Of a DNA stretch of 60,104 bases, positions 26,336 through 34,078 are shown piece after piece. The DNA lies in the NCBI RefSeq assembly GCF_003815035.1, contig NZ_RKRK01000006.1, positions 1 through 60,104 on the forward strand. Direction: 5' to 3'. A model generated the notes under the pieces. The model was given only the letters and a program-made list of their open reading frames with translations, did not search any database and had not been told where the DNA came from. Within the stretch, counting starts at the first letter, position 1; every line of letters starts with the position of its first letter. The position numbers and the translations under genes are program-made. This DNA comes from Abyssicoccus albus (GTDB lineage Bacteria > Bacillota > Bacilli > Staphylococcales > Abyssicoccaceae).

Positions 26336-26387
26336 CATAGCGCCCAGCGAACACACTCCCGCCCCCTCCTCCGCCTATTGCTTCCCA
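26336..26387. other. GC-rich, pyrimidine-rich stretch; candidate cos/pac element
   Basis: Within very AT-rich DNA this stretch contains TAGCGCCCAGCGAAC and then a C-rich run (CTCCCGCCCCCTCCTCCGCC). It is the only strongly GC-rich segment in the non-coding block upstream of terS. GC-rich sequence near terS is common at cohesive-end sites. Inference only. Confidence 0.3.
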
Positions 26388-27419
26388 TAATATACATTAT
26401 GTAAACCAAGCCACGCCATCGGAATTAGCATTCAACCGTTGGTATGACTACGTTTGATAGCTTTCGTTTGTGTTTCGTTCTTATGTTCGGTTAGTGACTT
26501 GCGACCGTGACGGACGAACATAGGTTCGGTTTCTTGGCTTCGCTTACCATGAACGTGTGACTTGATACGTTATCAACCTTACGTCACACAATCGCTAACA
26601 CTGTTCGTATACGTTCGCATTACACATACGATACACACATACGATACATACAATCGTTACACACATACGATAGTATAGACTTACGTTACACATACGATAC
26701 ATACAAGCGTTACATACATACGTATCACATACGATACATACAAGCGTTACACACATACGATATATACATACGTATCACATACGATACACAACTACGATAT
26801 ACACATACGTTATCAATCAAACGGATTCGCACACGATACATACATACGTATGCAGCACGTCGTTGAGTAGTACGTTGCATACATACGTTATATACATACG
26901 TATAATATAGCTTGTATATACAGTAATATAATCGAACAATATAATACGGCAAATAACGGCACCAGCAATAACCACGCCACATATACCACCGATATATAAC
27001 CACCGATATATAACCACGCCACAAAGCCACGCCATAATAAGCCGTGCTAAATAACCGCATACATAAATACGCCACCAGAAGCGCACAGACGTACCAAATT
27101 GCCACGCTAATTATAAACGGGTGTTATATATCGTTTATATAAAACGTGTCTAATATGACGCTTTAAATGGCGTATAAAGTCATACGGCATTTAATCACGG
27201 TAATATATACCACTGTAAATTAATGGATACTATAATACGCCACATAACCAGCGCCAACATATACCGAACAATAACCACGCTATATAATCGCATAAACGCT
27301 CCATATTGCCACGCTTTTAAATCATTAATGTTATAGGTCTATCGTTTTATTATCGTGATAATATGCGCCTTTAAATGCGTTTTAAAATTATCGTTATATT
27401 TGCCACGATAAAATAAAAA

Positions 27420-27461
27420 GCGGATCCGGACAACGTTAATTAAAACGCTGCAGGGATCCGC
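27420..27461 (-). terminator. Second terminator-like hairpin after the acidic operon
   Basis: Perfect stem GCGGATCC / GGATCCGC separated by about 26 nt, followed on the minus strand by TTTTTA. It lies downstream of the stronger terminator at 27476-27512 and may act as a backup. Confidence 0.5.
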
Positions 27462-27475
27462 CTATATATTTAAGC

Positions 27476-27512
27476 ATAAAAAAAAAGAACGCTATTAAAT
27501 AGCGTTCTCAAT
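27476..27512 (-). terminator. Strong terminator of the acidic-protein operon
   Basis: Minus-strand stem AGAACGCTATT / AATAGCGTTCT with almost no loop, followed by a run of T. It starts within a few bases of the 28-aa gene's stop codon. Confidence 0.9.
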
Positions 27513-27515
27513 TTA

Positions 27516-27602
27516 TTATTTTTCGTTTGCTGCGCCAATGTATATCGTCAACATTACAATAGTTACTAAAATCGTAAATATCAAAAGTATAAAACTAGTC
27601 AT
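27516..27602 (-). CDS. 28-aa single-pass membrane mini-protein
   Basis: Encodes MTSFILLIFTILVTIVMLTI followed by YIGAANEK: one membrane helix and a short polar tail. Its ATG overlaps the stop of the preceding gene (ATGACTAG), so translation should be coupled. A terminator follows directly. Its length and hydrophobic helix resemble small phage membrane regulators or exclusion peptides, but there is no recognisable family. Confidence 0.65.
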   Translation of the reverse strand: MTSFILLIFTILVTIVMLTIYIGAANEK

Positions 27603-28212
27603 TAAGTTCGCCACCTAACTGCTTTAGTAATTCCATAAACTCCGTTTTATCGTTCTTAAAATACAAGTCTACTAACTTTTTATAGTCGCCATATTCATCG
27701 ACTTGTAAGTCTTTGACGTCCAACAAAATACTGTCAAGTATACTTATTATGCGGTCAAACTCTCGTATATCTTCATACGCTTCAAGGTCTTCAATGACAG
27801 TATGACCGTGTATATAGTCGGCTCCAAAGTCCGACAAGTCGAACATTTCAGCGTCCGGCACATTATCGACAATATAATACGTATTCAGTTCACGGTATGC
27901 TGGACCGGTAGCATTTTCAAATACGTTCTTGTAAAACGCTTCACGTTCTTCATGCGATTTAAAAGTAGAGTGAAATTTTTCGTTAAATATTTCGAATTCA
28001 TTTTCGTTTAATCGTTCGGCGTATTCATCATAATCTACGCCAATATAGTCTAAGAATGAACGTTCAATCAAATCGAATCCAAGAAAGTCATAGCCCTTTC
28101 GCTCTTCTATTTCGTTATATAGGTCGGCGTAAGAGTACGCCCATATGTCTATCTCTTTTATTCCTAAGTCGCTGCGACCTTCAAACGTATATAATTCAGT
28201 TAAGTTATTCAT
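27595..28212 (-). CDS. Acidic protein of unknown function (205 aa)
   Basis: 205 aa, strongly acidic, mixed helix/strand, with no recognised domain. It shares one base with the upstream gene's stop and overlaps the 28-aa gene downstream. It is one of four very acidic proteins in a row. High negative charge and location in an accessory cassette are compatible with a DNA-mimic anti-restriction or anti-defence protein, although it does not show a clear ArdA pattern. Confidence 0.65.
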   Translation of the reverse strand: MNNLTELYTFEGRSDLGIKEIDIWAYSYADLYNEIEERKGYDFLGFDLIERSFLDYIGVDYDEYAERLNENEFEIFNEKFHSTFKSHEEREAFYKNVFENATGPAYRELNTYYIVDNVPDAEMFDLSDFGADYIHGHTVIEDLEAYEDIREFDRIISILDSILLDVKDLQVDEYGDYKKLVDLYFKNDKTEFMELLKQLGGELND

Positions 28213-28796
28213 TACGCTGTTACCTCCTTTAATCCTTCAACGTCAACCATTGCGCCGTACTTGTTAAATTTGTAGCCCATTTCAGCGCTATACTGTTCGA
28301 TGAAATTGTCGTTATAGGCGTTGTCCTTAATTTCGTTCACAAAGTCCACCACTGCTTCTGTTAAAACTTCGCTCAAAAAGTCGTCAATGTCGCTATCTTT
28401 GTCCAACTTTGATAAGTCCGCATTACTCATAGCGCTATATACGTAATTATCAGTGTATACACCCGTCAACGACCAATCGTCCGCCAATTCTTTTATGTTG
28501 TTAAATTCTTTCAAAAAGTCTGGTAAATCCTCCTCTTCTTTCTCTTCATAATACCAATAACCACCGTATATATTACCGACGTCAACCGTTGACCTTCCGT
28601 ATAAATCAATAGAATAGTTTGACAAGTTACCGTTTAATAGGCTTGTAACCTTTTCTAAAGTTTTTACTAAGTCATTTGACCACATAAATTCATCTTCCGT
28701 GTAAATATCCCTAACAATGTTTATAGCTTCAATTTTAGCTTCTCCACTAAGTTCGCCAATTTCATACGCTTCAATTACTTCGATAAATTTTTTCAT
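28212..28796 (-). CDS. Acidic protein with an 'ELSGEAKIEAI' N-terminal motif
   Basis: 194 aa, acidic. The N-terminus AYEIGELSGEAKIEAINIVRD recalls a motif (yefdELseeAKekAi) seen in uncharacterised phage and mobile-element proteins. The central part is Trp/Tyr-rich (GGYWYYEEKEEEDLPDF). Function unknown. It is the second gene of the acidic operon and adjoins the 205-aa gene. Confidence 0.68.
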   Translation of the reverse strand: MKKFIEVIEAYEIGELSGEAKIEAINIVRDIYTEDEFMWSNDLVKTLEKVTSLLNGNLSNYSIDLYGRSTVDVGNIYGGYWYYEEKEEEDLPDFLKEFNNIKELADDWSLTGVYTDNYVYSAMSNADLSKLDKDSDIDDFLSEVLTEAVVDFVNEIKDNAYNDNFIEQYSAEMGYKFNKYGAMVDVEGLKEVTA

Positions 28797-28859
28797 TTTT
28801 TAATTACCACCTTTTATTATTTTTATTTTAAATCAATTATTCGTTTTATTTTCGTGTTA

Positions 28860-29216
28860 TTATTCTTCCGTATATCCTTCATAGTCGTGTATGTCTCCGT
28901 TGTCCACAAGTTCCCAATATTCTGATGTAATGTCTCCGGCATTATCAAACATTAATTTATCCACTTCGTAATCGCTTAAACTTTCTAAATTACCGTATCC
29001 GTTAAAAATAAAATAATCGTCATAAATGTTAAATTCTGATGTCATACGTCTGGCTATTTCAGTAGGCGTTAAACCGTCCATAATTTCGTCGAAGCTATCC
29101 ATATAATATGGTTCGATATTGTCGAACGTTCCATTATAACTAGTGACTTCTTTCATCATGTCCATTAATTCTTCCGCCGTGAATTCCTTCTCTTTCAATT
29201 CTTGTAATGTAATCAT
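28860..29216 (-). CDS. Acidic protein, 'TPTEIARRMTSEFNIYDDYF' type
   Basis: 118 aa, acidic. The stretch GLTPTEIARRM...FNGYGNLESL resembles an uncharacterised protein group common in Gram-positive phages and gut mobile elements. A consensus sigma-A promoter lies at 29293-29321 with the ribosome site ahead of the ATG. Function unknown; anti-defence is only a guess from context. Confidence 0.7.
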   Translation of the reverse strand: MITLQELKEKEFTAEELMDMMKEVTSYNGTFDNIEPYYMDSFDEIMDGLTPTEIARRMTSEFNIYDDYFIFNGYGNLESLSDYEVDKLMFDNAGDITSEYWELVDNGDIHDYEGYTEE

Positions 29217-29292
29217 TTTAATTCCGCCTTTTCGTTTATTTTTCGTTTAATATTTATATGACTTAGTTGCCGTGTTCCTTATTACACTTCTT

Positions 29293-29321
29293 ATTGTATA
29301 GTACTATATTCCTATTGTCAA
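29293..29321 (-). promoter_or_regulatory. Consensus promoter for the acidic operon
   Basis: Minus strand: TTGACA, 17-nt spacer, TACAAT. The spacer begins ATAGGAATATAGTAC, nearly the same as in the promoter at 29662-29690, which suggests a shared regulator in addition to sigma-A. It drives the 118-, 194-, 205- and 28-aa genes. Confidence 0.85.
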
Positions 29322-29349
29322 TACTATTTTAAAACTTTTTTAAACTTTT

Positions 29350-29610
29350 TTATTCAATCCCTATCAATTCATCAAAATCAAGAACCGTGCTACATGCGTC
29401 AATTTCTACCGTTTTAATACCGTTGACTTTTTTCGTTACAATTTCATCATGTGGGTAGTACGTAACTTGAATAGGCGTTCCATTTTCATCTTCTGTATAA
29501 GCTAGATTAATAAATCCGTTCTTGCGTTGTCTTTCGATTTCTTCATCGCTGTAACTTTCTTCATATTCCAACTCAAAAAACTCAATTAAATCTTCATTAT
29601 TAAAAACCAT
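29350..29610 (-). CDS. Acidic 86-aa protein
   Basis: 86 aa, Glu/Asp-rich (about 28% acidic), beginning MVFNNEDLIEFFELEYEES. No recognised domain. It has its own consensus promoter (29662-29690). It is the most upstream member of the acidic cassette; its stop lies just before the next promoter. Confidence 0.65.
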   Translation of the reverse strand: MVFNNEDLIEFFELEYEESYSDEEIERQRKNGFINLAYTEDENGTPIQVTYYPHDEIVTKKVNGIKTVEIDACSTVLDFDELIGIE

Positions 29611-29661
29611 TTTATTACCACCTTTTATTATTTTTCGTTTGGCTTTGCTTAACTGTCTATA

Positions 29662-29690
29662 ACTATACAGTACTATATTACTATTGTCAA
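29662..29690 (-). promoter_or_regulatory. Consensus promoter for the 86-aa gene
   Basis: Minus strand: TTGACA, 17-nt spacer, TATAGT. The spacer ATAGTAATATAGTAC differs by one base over 15 from that of the next promoter. Full consensus elements suggest early or constitutive transcription by host RNA polymerase unless repressed. Confidence 0.85.
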
Positions 29691-29969
29691 CACAATTTAT
29701 TAAAAAATATTAAAAAAGTTTTTTCTTCATCTAATACACATATGCGCACACACGTATATAATACATTAAAATATCGTTGTCAACCGTAAATATTATATTA
29801 TTGTATAGCAGGTATAACAACGCTTTAACAAACTGAACACACAATCGTATATTAAGTAAAGCCGAAACAAATAAATCTGAACAGTGTTTAAAGGAACGCT
29901 TTAACGTATAGGCGTTTTACAAAATCGTGGCAATAATAACGAAAAATACAAACGGAACATTTTGAACGC

Positions 29970-30445
29970 TTTACACGAAGTTCCTTTAAACTTAGTTCCT
30001 TTAAACTTAGTTCCTTTAAACTAAGTTCCTTTAACGTATCAGAACAATCGGAGATGTAGCAATATAATTCCGTTGAATTGTCGTAAGAATGTTTTACACG
30101 AAGTTCCTTTAACGTAAAGTAGATTTACAGAATCGTGTCAATTTACACGAAGTTTTTTACACGTAGTTCCTTTAACGTAACGGCAATTTTCGGAGATGTA
30201 GCAACGAAATCGTAACTCGATCGAAAGAACCTTTGTACGAAGTTCCTTTATACGAAGTTCCTTTAAACGAAGTCCCATTAACGTAAAAAGAATCACGGAG
30301 ATGTAGCAACGTAATAAATTATCCGTAAAACTAACGACATACTTTAACGTAAAAGGTCGTCACAGAATCGTCAGTACAGTAGGTCGCCAGACACGTATTA
30401 AATACACGAAGTTACTTTAAACGAAGTTCCTTTAACGTAAGAACA
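29970..30445. repeat. Array of about a dozen CGAAGTTCCTTTAA repeats
   Basis: Copies of (A)CGAAGTTCCTTTAAA or TTAGTTCCTTTAAA start near 29976, 29992, 30008, 30022, 30097, 30163, 30238, 30252, 30267 (variant), 30405 and 30421. In runs they are spaced 14-16 nt. Most runs end in TTAACGTA and are followed 20-30 nt later by CGGAGATGTAG, so a larger composite unit is repeated about four times. This is iteron-like. Confidence 0.8.
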
Positions 30446-30720
30446 ATCGAAGGAGATATTAACGTATCAAAGATCTCGGAGATGTAGTATTACGATAATA
30501 TTACGAAATTACTACGGTAATGTTACGAATAACTATCGAACCAAATCATACTAATTATCTCCTCCGTAACACATCGTCAGAAGAACACAGACGCCACACA
30601 CGAAGAGAAAACGAAGTTTAGGTACGATAACCCTCCGGATAAAAACAGACGCTTAAAACGGCTTATATGAACACGACAGAAAAACGACAACTTTCTCCGA
30701 AAAGTAATCGGAAGACAAAC

Positions 30721-31195
30721 GCCCTCCCCCTTCCGTATAAAAACAACAGAACTATATAGAATAAGAATACTTTCGATAGACCCCCTTCCGCAGAAAAACC
30801 CGTAGTATCTTTAACGTAAGAAATTCATACGACACTCCCCCCGGAAGAATGGCGCAGAAAAACGTAGTTAATCAATCGTAAGAAATACAACGAAGTCTCC
30901 CCCTGTCTATGTACAGAAAAATACGGAGAAGTATTAACGTAAGAACTTCATGCGTATATCCCCGTCTTTATGGACGAAAGAAAAACGTAGGAAGTTTATC
31001 GTAAGTAAATCACGAAGCACCTCCCCCGTCTGTATGACGAAAAAACGTAGGATAATTACTGTAAGAAAAACTACGGACACCCTCCCCCGTGATTATAGGC
31101 GAAAAAAAAATCCGTAGTTTGTTTAACGTAAGAAATGATCCGAACACTCCCCCCCGAAATTAGGACGAAAAAATGACGGTAAATGTCGTAATTAA
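30721..31195. repeat. Array of about eight 55-67-nt units with a pairing-conserved hairpin
   Basis: Each unit (starts near 30723, 30781, 30836, 30898, 30958, 31020, 31080, 31147) has a C5-7 run, a short hairpin, an A4-9 run, (A)CGTAG, a variable part and (A)CGTAAGAAA. The hairpin is CGTC/GACG in two units and CTGT/ACAG in another (CTGTCTATGTACAG), so sequence changes but pairing is kept. Other units have weaker stems. Confidence 0.75.
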
Positions 31196-31220
31196 ATACG
31201 TTCATCTACCGCCCCCTCTA

Positions 31221-31688
31221 TCAAACACCTTTCGCATATCCTTTTTGCGAATCTTTAACACGCCATTTACGGACGTTTAACGCCTCTTCTTTTTCGATAC
31301 GTAACGTACGTGTTGGTGGAGAGACATCTATTCCGTTGCTATCAACGTTAGAAGCGAACTCTAATGACGCTTCTCTCGTGGCTCTTTCGATAAGTTTTCT
31401 GTCGGTTAAATACGAGTATTCTCTGGATATAACTTCGGTATCTTTCCTGCGCTTGTTGTTTTCGTAAAGGATATAAGAAGTTAATATCGCTAATGCTCTC
31501 GGTTGTATATCGTAATACTCTACTTCGTCATAGTACCATCGTATTAGTTGGTCGACATCATTGATCCGATTGTCTACCGGAACTTCTTCTCCGTCAATAC
31601 GTCTTCTTTCGTACAATTGTTCCGATATTTCGATAATGTTATCGTAGGTTAATTTCGGAACAATTACTCCGTTTAATTCTCGTGTCAT
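31221..31688 (-). CDS. Protein of unknown function next to the sigma-like regulator
   Basis: 155 aa, mostly helical, starting after AGGAGGGGCAT. The middle (IQPRALAILTSYILYENNKR) and C-terminus are basic. No domain recognised. It is the second gene of a two-gene leftward unit with the 116-aa regulator and ends beside the hairpin array, so a regulatory or replication role is possible. Confidence 0.65.
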   Translation of the reverse strand: MTRELNGVIVPKLTYDNIIEISEQLYERRRIDGEEVPVDNRINDVDQLIRWYYDEVEYYDIQPRALAILTSYILYENNKRRKDTEVISREYSYLTDRKLIERATREASLEFASNVDSNGIDVSPPTRTLRIEKEEALNVRKWRVKDSQKGYAKGV

Positions 31689-31697
31689 ATGCCCCTC

Positions 31698-32048
31698 CTA
31701 AAATTCTCGAATCTCTATGTCCGTATATGTGTAATTCGTTCCCTCTAATTCGTTTGTTATTTTCGCTAATGATCTTCTTATATTTCTTCCAAAAGTTACA
31801 CGTTTCATATTTGTTCTCAAACATAATTCTTCCGTTTTATTTCCTCTAGTCTCTTCGTTAAGATAATATAGATAAAACGCTTCTCTTTCGTTTTCATTCA
31901 ATTCAACGTCTTCTAATGCGTCATGAATATCGACCCAAATCTCGACGTGTGCTACGTGTGCCTTTTCTACGTATGTTCTAAATTCGTAGTATTGCTCGAA
32001 GAAGTTTCGGACAACTTCTGGCGAATACTCTCTGATATAATCTCCCAA
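31698..32048 (-). CDS. Sigma-70 region 4 / ArpU-like transcription regulator
   Basis: 116 aa starting at TTG, with GGAGG 6 nt upstream. Helical, with a C-terminal helix-turn-helix resembling sigma region 4 (NENEREAFYLYYLNEET...LCLRTNMKRVTFGRNIRRSLAKI). This is the pattern of ArpU/RinA-type late regulators in Firmicutes phages, which activate the packaging and structural operon. It is transcribed divergently from the plus-strand gene at 32134. Target sites could be the palindromes upstream of terS (untested). Confidence 0.65.
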   Translation of the reverse strand: MGDYIREYSPEVVRNFFEQYYEFRTYVEKAHVAHVEIWVDIHDALEDVELNENEREAFYLYYLNEETRGNKTEELCLRTNMKRVTFGRNIRRSLAKITNELEGTNYTYTDIEIREF

Positions 32049-32081
32049 AATAAACCTCCGTTCTTATTCGTTATTATTTCG

Positions 32082-32110
32082 TTGACAATAGTTATTATTT
32101 ATCGTATAAT
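32082..32110 (+). promoter_or_regulatory. Perfect sigma-A promoter, plus strand
   Basis: TTGACA, 17-nt spacer, TATAAT: a full consensus match, 24 nt upstream of the ATG at 32134 and 13 nt before its ribosome site. The start of the spacer (ATAGTTATTATTTATCG) resembles the other TTGACAATAG promoters at 29.3-29.7 kb. It is one of only two clear rightward genes in the window. Confidence 0.92.
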
Positions 32111-32133
32111 AAAATCAAAAAGGAGTGTTACGA

Positions 32134-32517
32134 ATGTCTAAATACGAATCAAGTTGGCGAGAAAATCTTCCAGAAGGATTCGAAATTGTATACCGCTCTC
32201 ATGCCCCCACGATTTCCTTCGACGCTAACCATAAGAACAAGCGTTTCTACTTTAGCGTATCAGCCATAGAAACGTTAGGTTTGAGGAAGAATTCGTACAT
32301 TGGCATGGCGTATAATAAGCTAGATGATACGATTATCATTACCACTAGAGGCGGATCAGTTTATCTCGATAAAAGCAGCTATGTGACGAGTAAAGACTTC
32401 GCCAAGAAAGCTGGATATGAAGACGGTATGCACTATTACGAATATATTCCGGAAGAATCCACCGAAATGTACAAGTTCTTTCGTAAAACAACCAAAGAGA
32501 AAGCTACGGGACATTAA
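32134..32517 (+). CDS. Plus-strand small protein, possible AbrB-like regulator
   Basis: 127 aa from the ATG with AAAAAGGAG 9 nt upstream; the in-frame GTG three codons earlier lies within that ribosome site region. A central segment (RFYFSVSAIETLGLRKNSYIG followed by DDTIIITTRGG) has the beta-hairpin rhythm of SpoVT/AbrB-type DNA-binding folds, a weak match. It stands alone on the plus strand under a perfect promoter in an otherwise leftward genome, which suggests expression when the lytic operons are silent. Its stop overlaps the stop of the convergent gene. Confidence 0.65.
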   Translation: MSKYESSWRENLPEGFEIVYRSHAPTISFDANHKNKRFYFSVSAIETLGLRKNSYIGMAYNKLDDTIIITTRGGSVYLDKSSYVTSKDFAKKAGYEDGMHYYEYIPEESTEMYKFFRKTTKEKATGH

Positions 32518-33179
32518 TTCTCCGTAGCAAACTCGATATACTTCATCGCCTTGCGTAAGTCTTCCGTTATATTTTCGTGTTTATGTGGCGCACGAGACAG
32601 GTACTTAATTGCGTTACCAATACAGTACGCTTGGAACGGATCATCGTAACCGGAAACAATCTCACGGATTAATTCTATCGTCTCAATGTTTCCGTAGTTG
32701 TAATGCGTAGGGTGGTGTACGACATCTTCTTCTTCTTCTTCTGGCATTTCAAAAAGAATATCCGTAGGCAAACTAACCGTAGGAAGTTCTTTCTCAATCT
32801 TTACATCGTCACTAGTGAACGAGAGACTGTTTGCGGTAATACCTGTCGAGTATTCTTTTAATGTCTTTGCTTTCGGCTCCATTTCACGTTTGATTACTTC
32901 GTAATTAACGTCTAAAATCTCGGCTAATCGTTCTTTACTTGCGTGGTAGTAATCTCGTTCCTTGTCTTCGATGATTTCTAACGTAAAGTAACGTTCGTTA
33001 TGTTCCGAGTATAACGTCTCTCCGTTATATTGAGCGAATAAGTCTTCGTCAAAGTACCAAACCAAGCACGGACGAGCCATAGTCGGTTTGTTTGGAACGG
33101 TTGTATACGTCTTGTTTCCGTATTGAAATTCTTTCGTAATGATTTCTTTCGCTTCTTCGAATGTAAATAATCGTACCAT
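32514..33179 (-). CDS. DUF3310-domain protein with long N-terminal extension
   Basis: 221 aa. The C-terminal 70 residues carry the DUF3310 pattern: VVHHPTHYNYGNIETIELI, CIGNAIKYLSRAPHK and a final KAMKYIEFA. This domain is common in phages and has been loosely called 'nucleotide kinase-like', without proof. Residues 1-140 are unlike it. It lies at the end of the nucleotide-metabolism operon, converging on the plus-strand gene. Confidence 0.75.
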   Translation of the reverse strand: MVRLFTFEEAKEIITKEFQYGNKTYTTVPNKPTMARPCLVWYFDEDLFAQYNGETLYSEHNERYFTLEIIEDKERDYYHASKERLAEILDVNYEVIKREMEPKAKTLKEYSTGITANSLSFTSDDVKIEKELPTVSLPTDILFEMPEEEEEDVVHHPTHYNYGNIETIELIREIVSGYDDPFQAYCIGNAIKYLSRAPHKHENITEDLRKAMKYIEFATEN

Positions 33180-33181
33180 AA

Positions 33182-33859
33182 TTATTCGTCTCCTTCGTAG
33201 TTAGATTTTATTTTACTTGCGTCTATATATCCTTGCTTATAACCACGTTCATAATCATCGAGTTCTTCGTCATAGTCGTTATCAACAGTCGACGATTTAA
33301 TACGTTCTAACTCTTCGTAAATCTCGTCCAGTTCGTAGAATCCTTTACCGTCAGACAAGTCCAACGCTACTCCATATACGTATTGATTGACTCCGAACTC
33401 TCTTCTGTCGCCAGATTGTTCCGAAGTGTTGGCACGTCTAATGTCCGTATTGTGTGGGAATACTTCTTGATATACAATGTCTCTTGCCCAATTAGTGATA
33501 ACGTCATATGCGTCATCTTGATCGTAAATTCCTGCGTCTACACCATGATTAATATCACTAACCATTTTTGCGAAGTCCTTCATACCTTTGATTTGTCCGA
33601 GTTCAACAAGCGTTCCTTTACCGTTCTCGTTACAGTCGATAACAATAATGTCGCTAGTCTTAATACCGTGTGTATCGTTATGCACAATTCTCTCGGCTAG
33701 TCCTTCGTTGTCTACGTTCGCTTTGTCGTTAATACTTTCGTCCTCTTGTGGTGCGTACACCTTTAACCCAATATCACGTATTTCTTTCGCTTCTTTCTCT
33801 CGTTGTAGTTGTGCGCCAAAAGATAGCATATCTCCTGCTAAATAAACTTGTTTATTCAT
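33182..33859 (-). CDS. Nucleoside 2-deoxyribosyltransferase-like protein
   Basis: 225 aa. The N-terminal 130 residues follow the family pattern: YLAGDMLSFGAQLQREKEAK, GLKVYAPQED, SDIIVIDCNENGKGTLVELG (Asp and Glu of the active-site motif). Enzymes of this family exchange bases on deoxyribose; phage members may remodel nucleotide pools. The C-terminal part is acidic and of unknown role. It sits with redoxin, RNR and dUTPase genes, consistent with deoxynucleotide metabolism. Confidence 0.8.
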   Translation of the reverse strand: MNKQVYLAGDMLSFGAQLQREKEAKEIRDIGLKVYAPQEDESINDKANVDNEGLAERIVHNDTHGIKTSDIIVIDCNENGKGTLVELGQIKGMKDFAKMVSDINHGVDAGIYDQDDAYDVITNWARDIVYQEVFPHNTDIRRANTSEQSGDRREFGVNQYVYGVALDLSDGKGFYELDEIYEELERIKSSTVDNDYDEELDDYERGYKQGYIDASKIKSNYEGDE

Positions 33860-34075
33860 CTAATAATCCTCCGTTAAATGTTCTACTGATACGTCGTAAC
33901 CTAATGCTTCTAGTGCGTCTACAACGTAGTCCTCATTGTAATCCCAATTATATCTTTCCGTCATAATATCTTCTTCATTTATCGAGATAGTTACATCGTA
34001 CCATTCTTCGTAACAACAGCCGTCCGAACATTTATACTCAGTTCTTAGAATAGTTACAATCGCTGTACCTTTCAT
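33860..34075 (-). CDS. 71-aa protein with a CSDGCC motif
   Basis: 71 aa, beginning MKGTAIVTILRTEYKCSDGC, with three Cys in CSDGCC that could bind metal, and an acidic C-terminus. TAAGGAGG lies before its ATG. It lies directly against the deoxyribosyltransferase-like gene. Function unknown. Confidence 0.65.
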   Translation of the reverse strand: MKGTAIVTILRTEYKCSDGCCYEEWYDVTISINEEDIMTERYNWDYNEDYVVDALEALGYDVSVEHLTEDY

Positions 34076-34078
34076 ACG

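Larger units (their letters stand above)
24740..27515. other. 2.8-kb gene-free region upstream of the packaging genes
   Basis: No ORF here has a ribosome site or protein-like composition on either strand. It contains twin mini-hairpins (24951-25125), three related palindromes (25397-25558), a plus-strand TTGACA-17-TAAAGT (about 26074-26102), a GC-rich pyrimidine stretch (26336-26387), ATACGATACATACA-like repeats (26610-26830), a cluster of CCACGC motifs (26970-27410) and two terminator-like hairpins (27420-27512). Such a region next to terS could hold the late promoter, a cos or pac site and an origin of replication. Confidence 0.8.
29700..31200. other. 1.5-kb gene-free region holding two repeat arrays
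   Basis: No convincing gene on either strand. It contains the 15-18-nt repeat array (29970-30445) and the 60-nt hairpin array (30721-31195). Short motifs (AACGTAAGAA, CGGAGATGTAG) recur throughout and link the two arrays. An origin of replication, a partition-type site or a non-coding RNA are possible readings. Confidence 0.75.

Noticed and set aside
26725-27105. Open frames with many Tyr, Cys and Trp in the repeat-rich non-coding region
   Set aside because: They arise from ATACGATACATA-like repeats, have protein-unlike composition and lack ribosome sites.
30721-31195. Possible CRISPR array
   Set aside because: Units are too degenerate, there are no near-identical 24-37-nt repeats with unique spacers, and no cas genes are near. 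The Cas4/RecB-like nuclease at 42848 belongs to the replication genes.
29750-31200. CGGAGATGTAG as a start-stop mini-ORF with ribosome site
   Set aside because: GGAG is directly joined to ATG, leaving no room for ribosome binding; the motif is better seen as part of the composite repeat.
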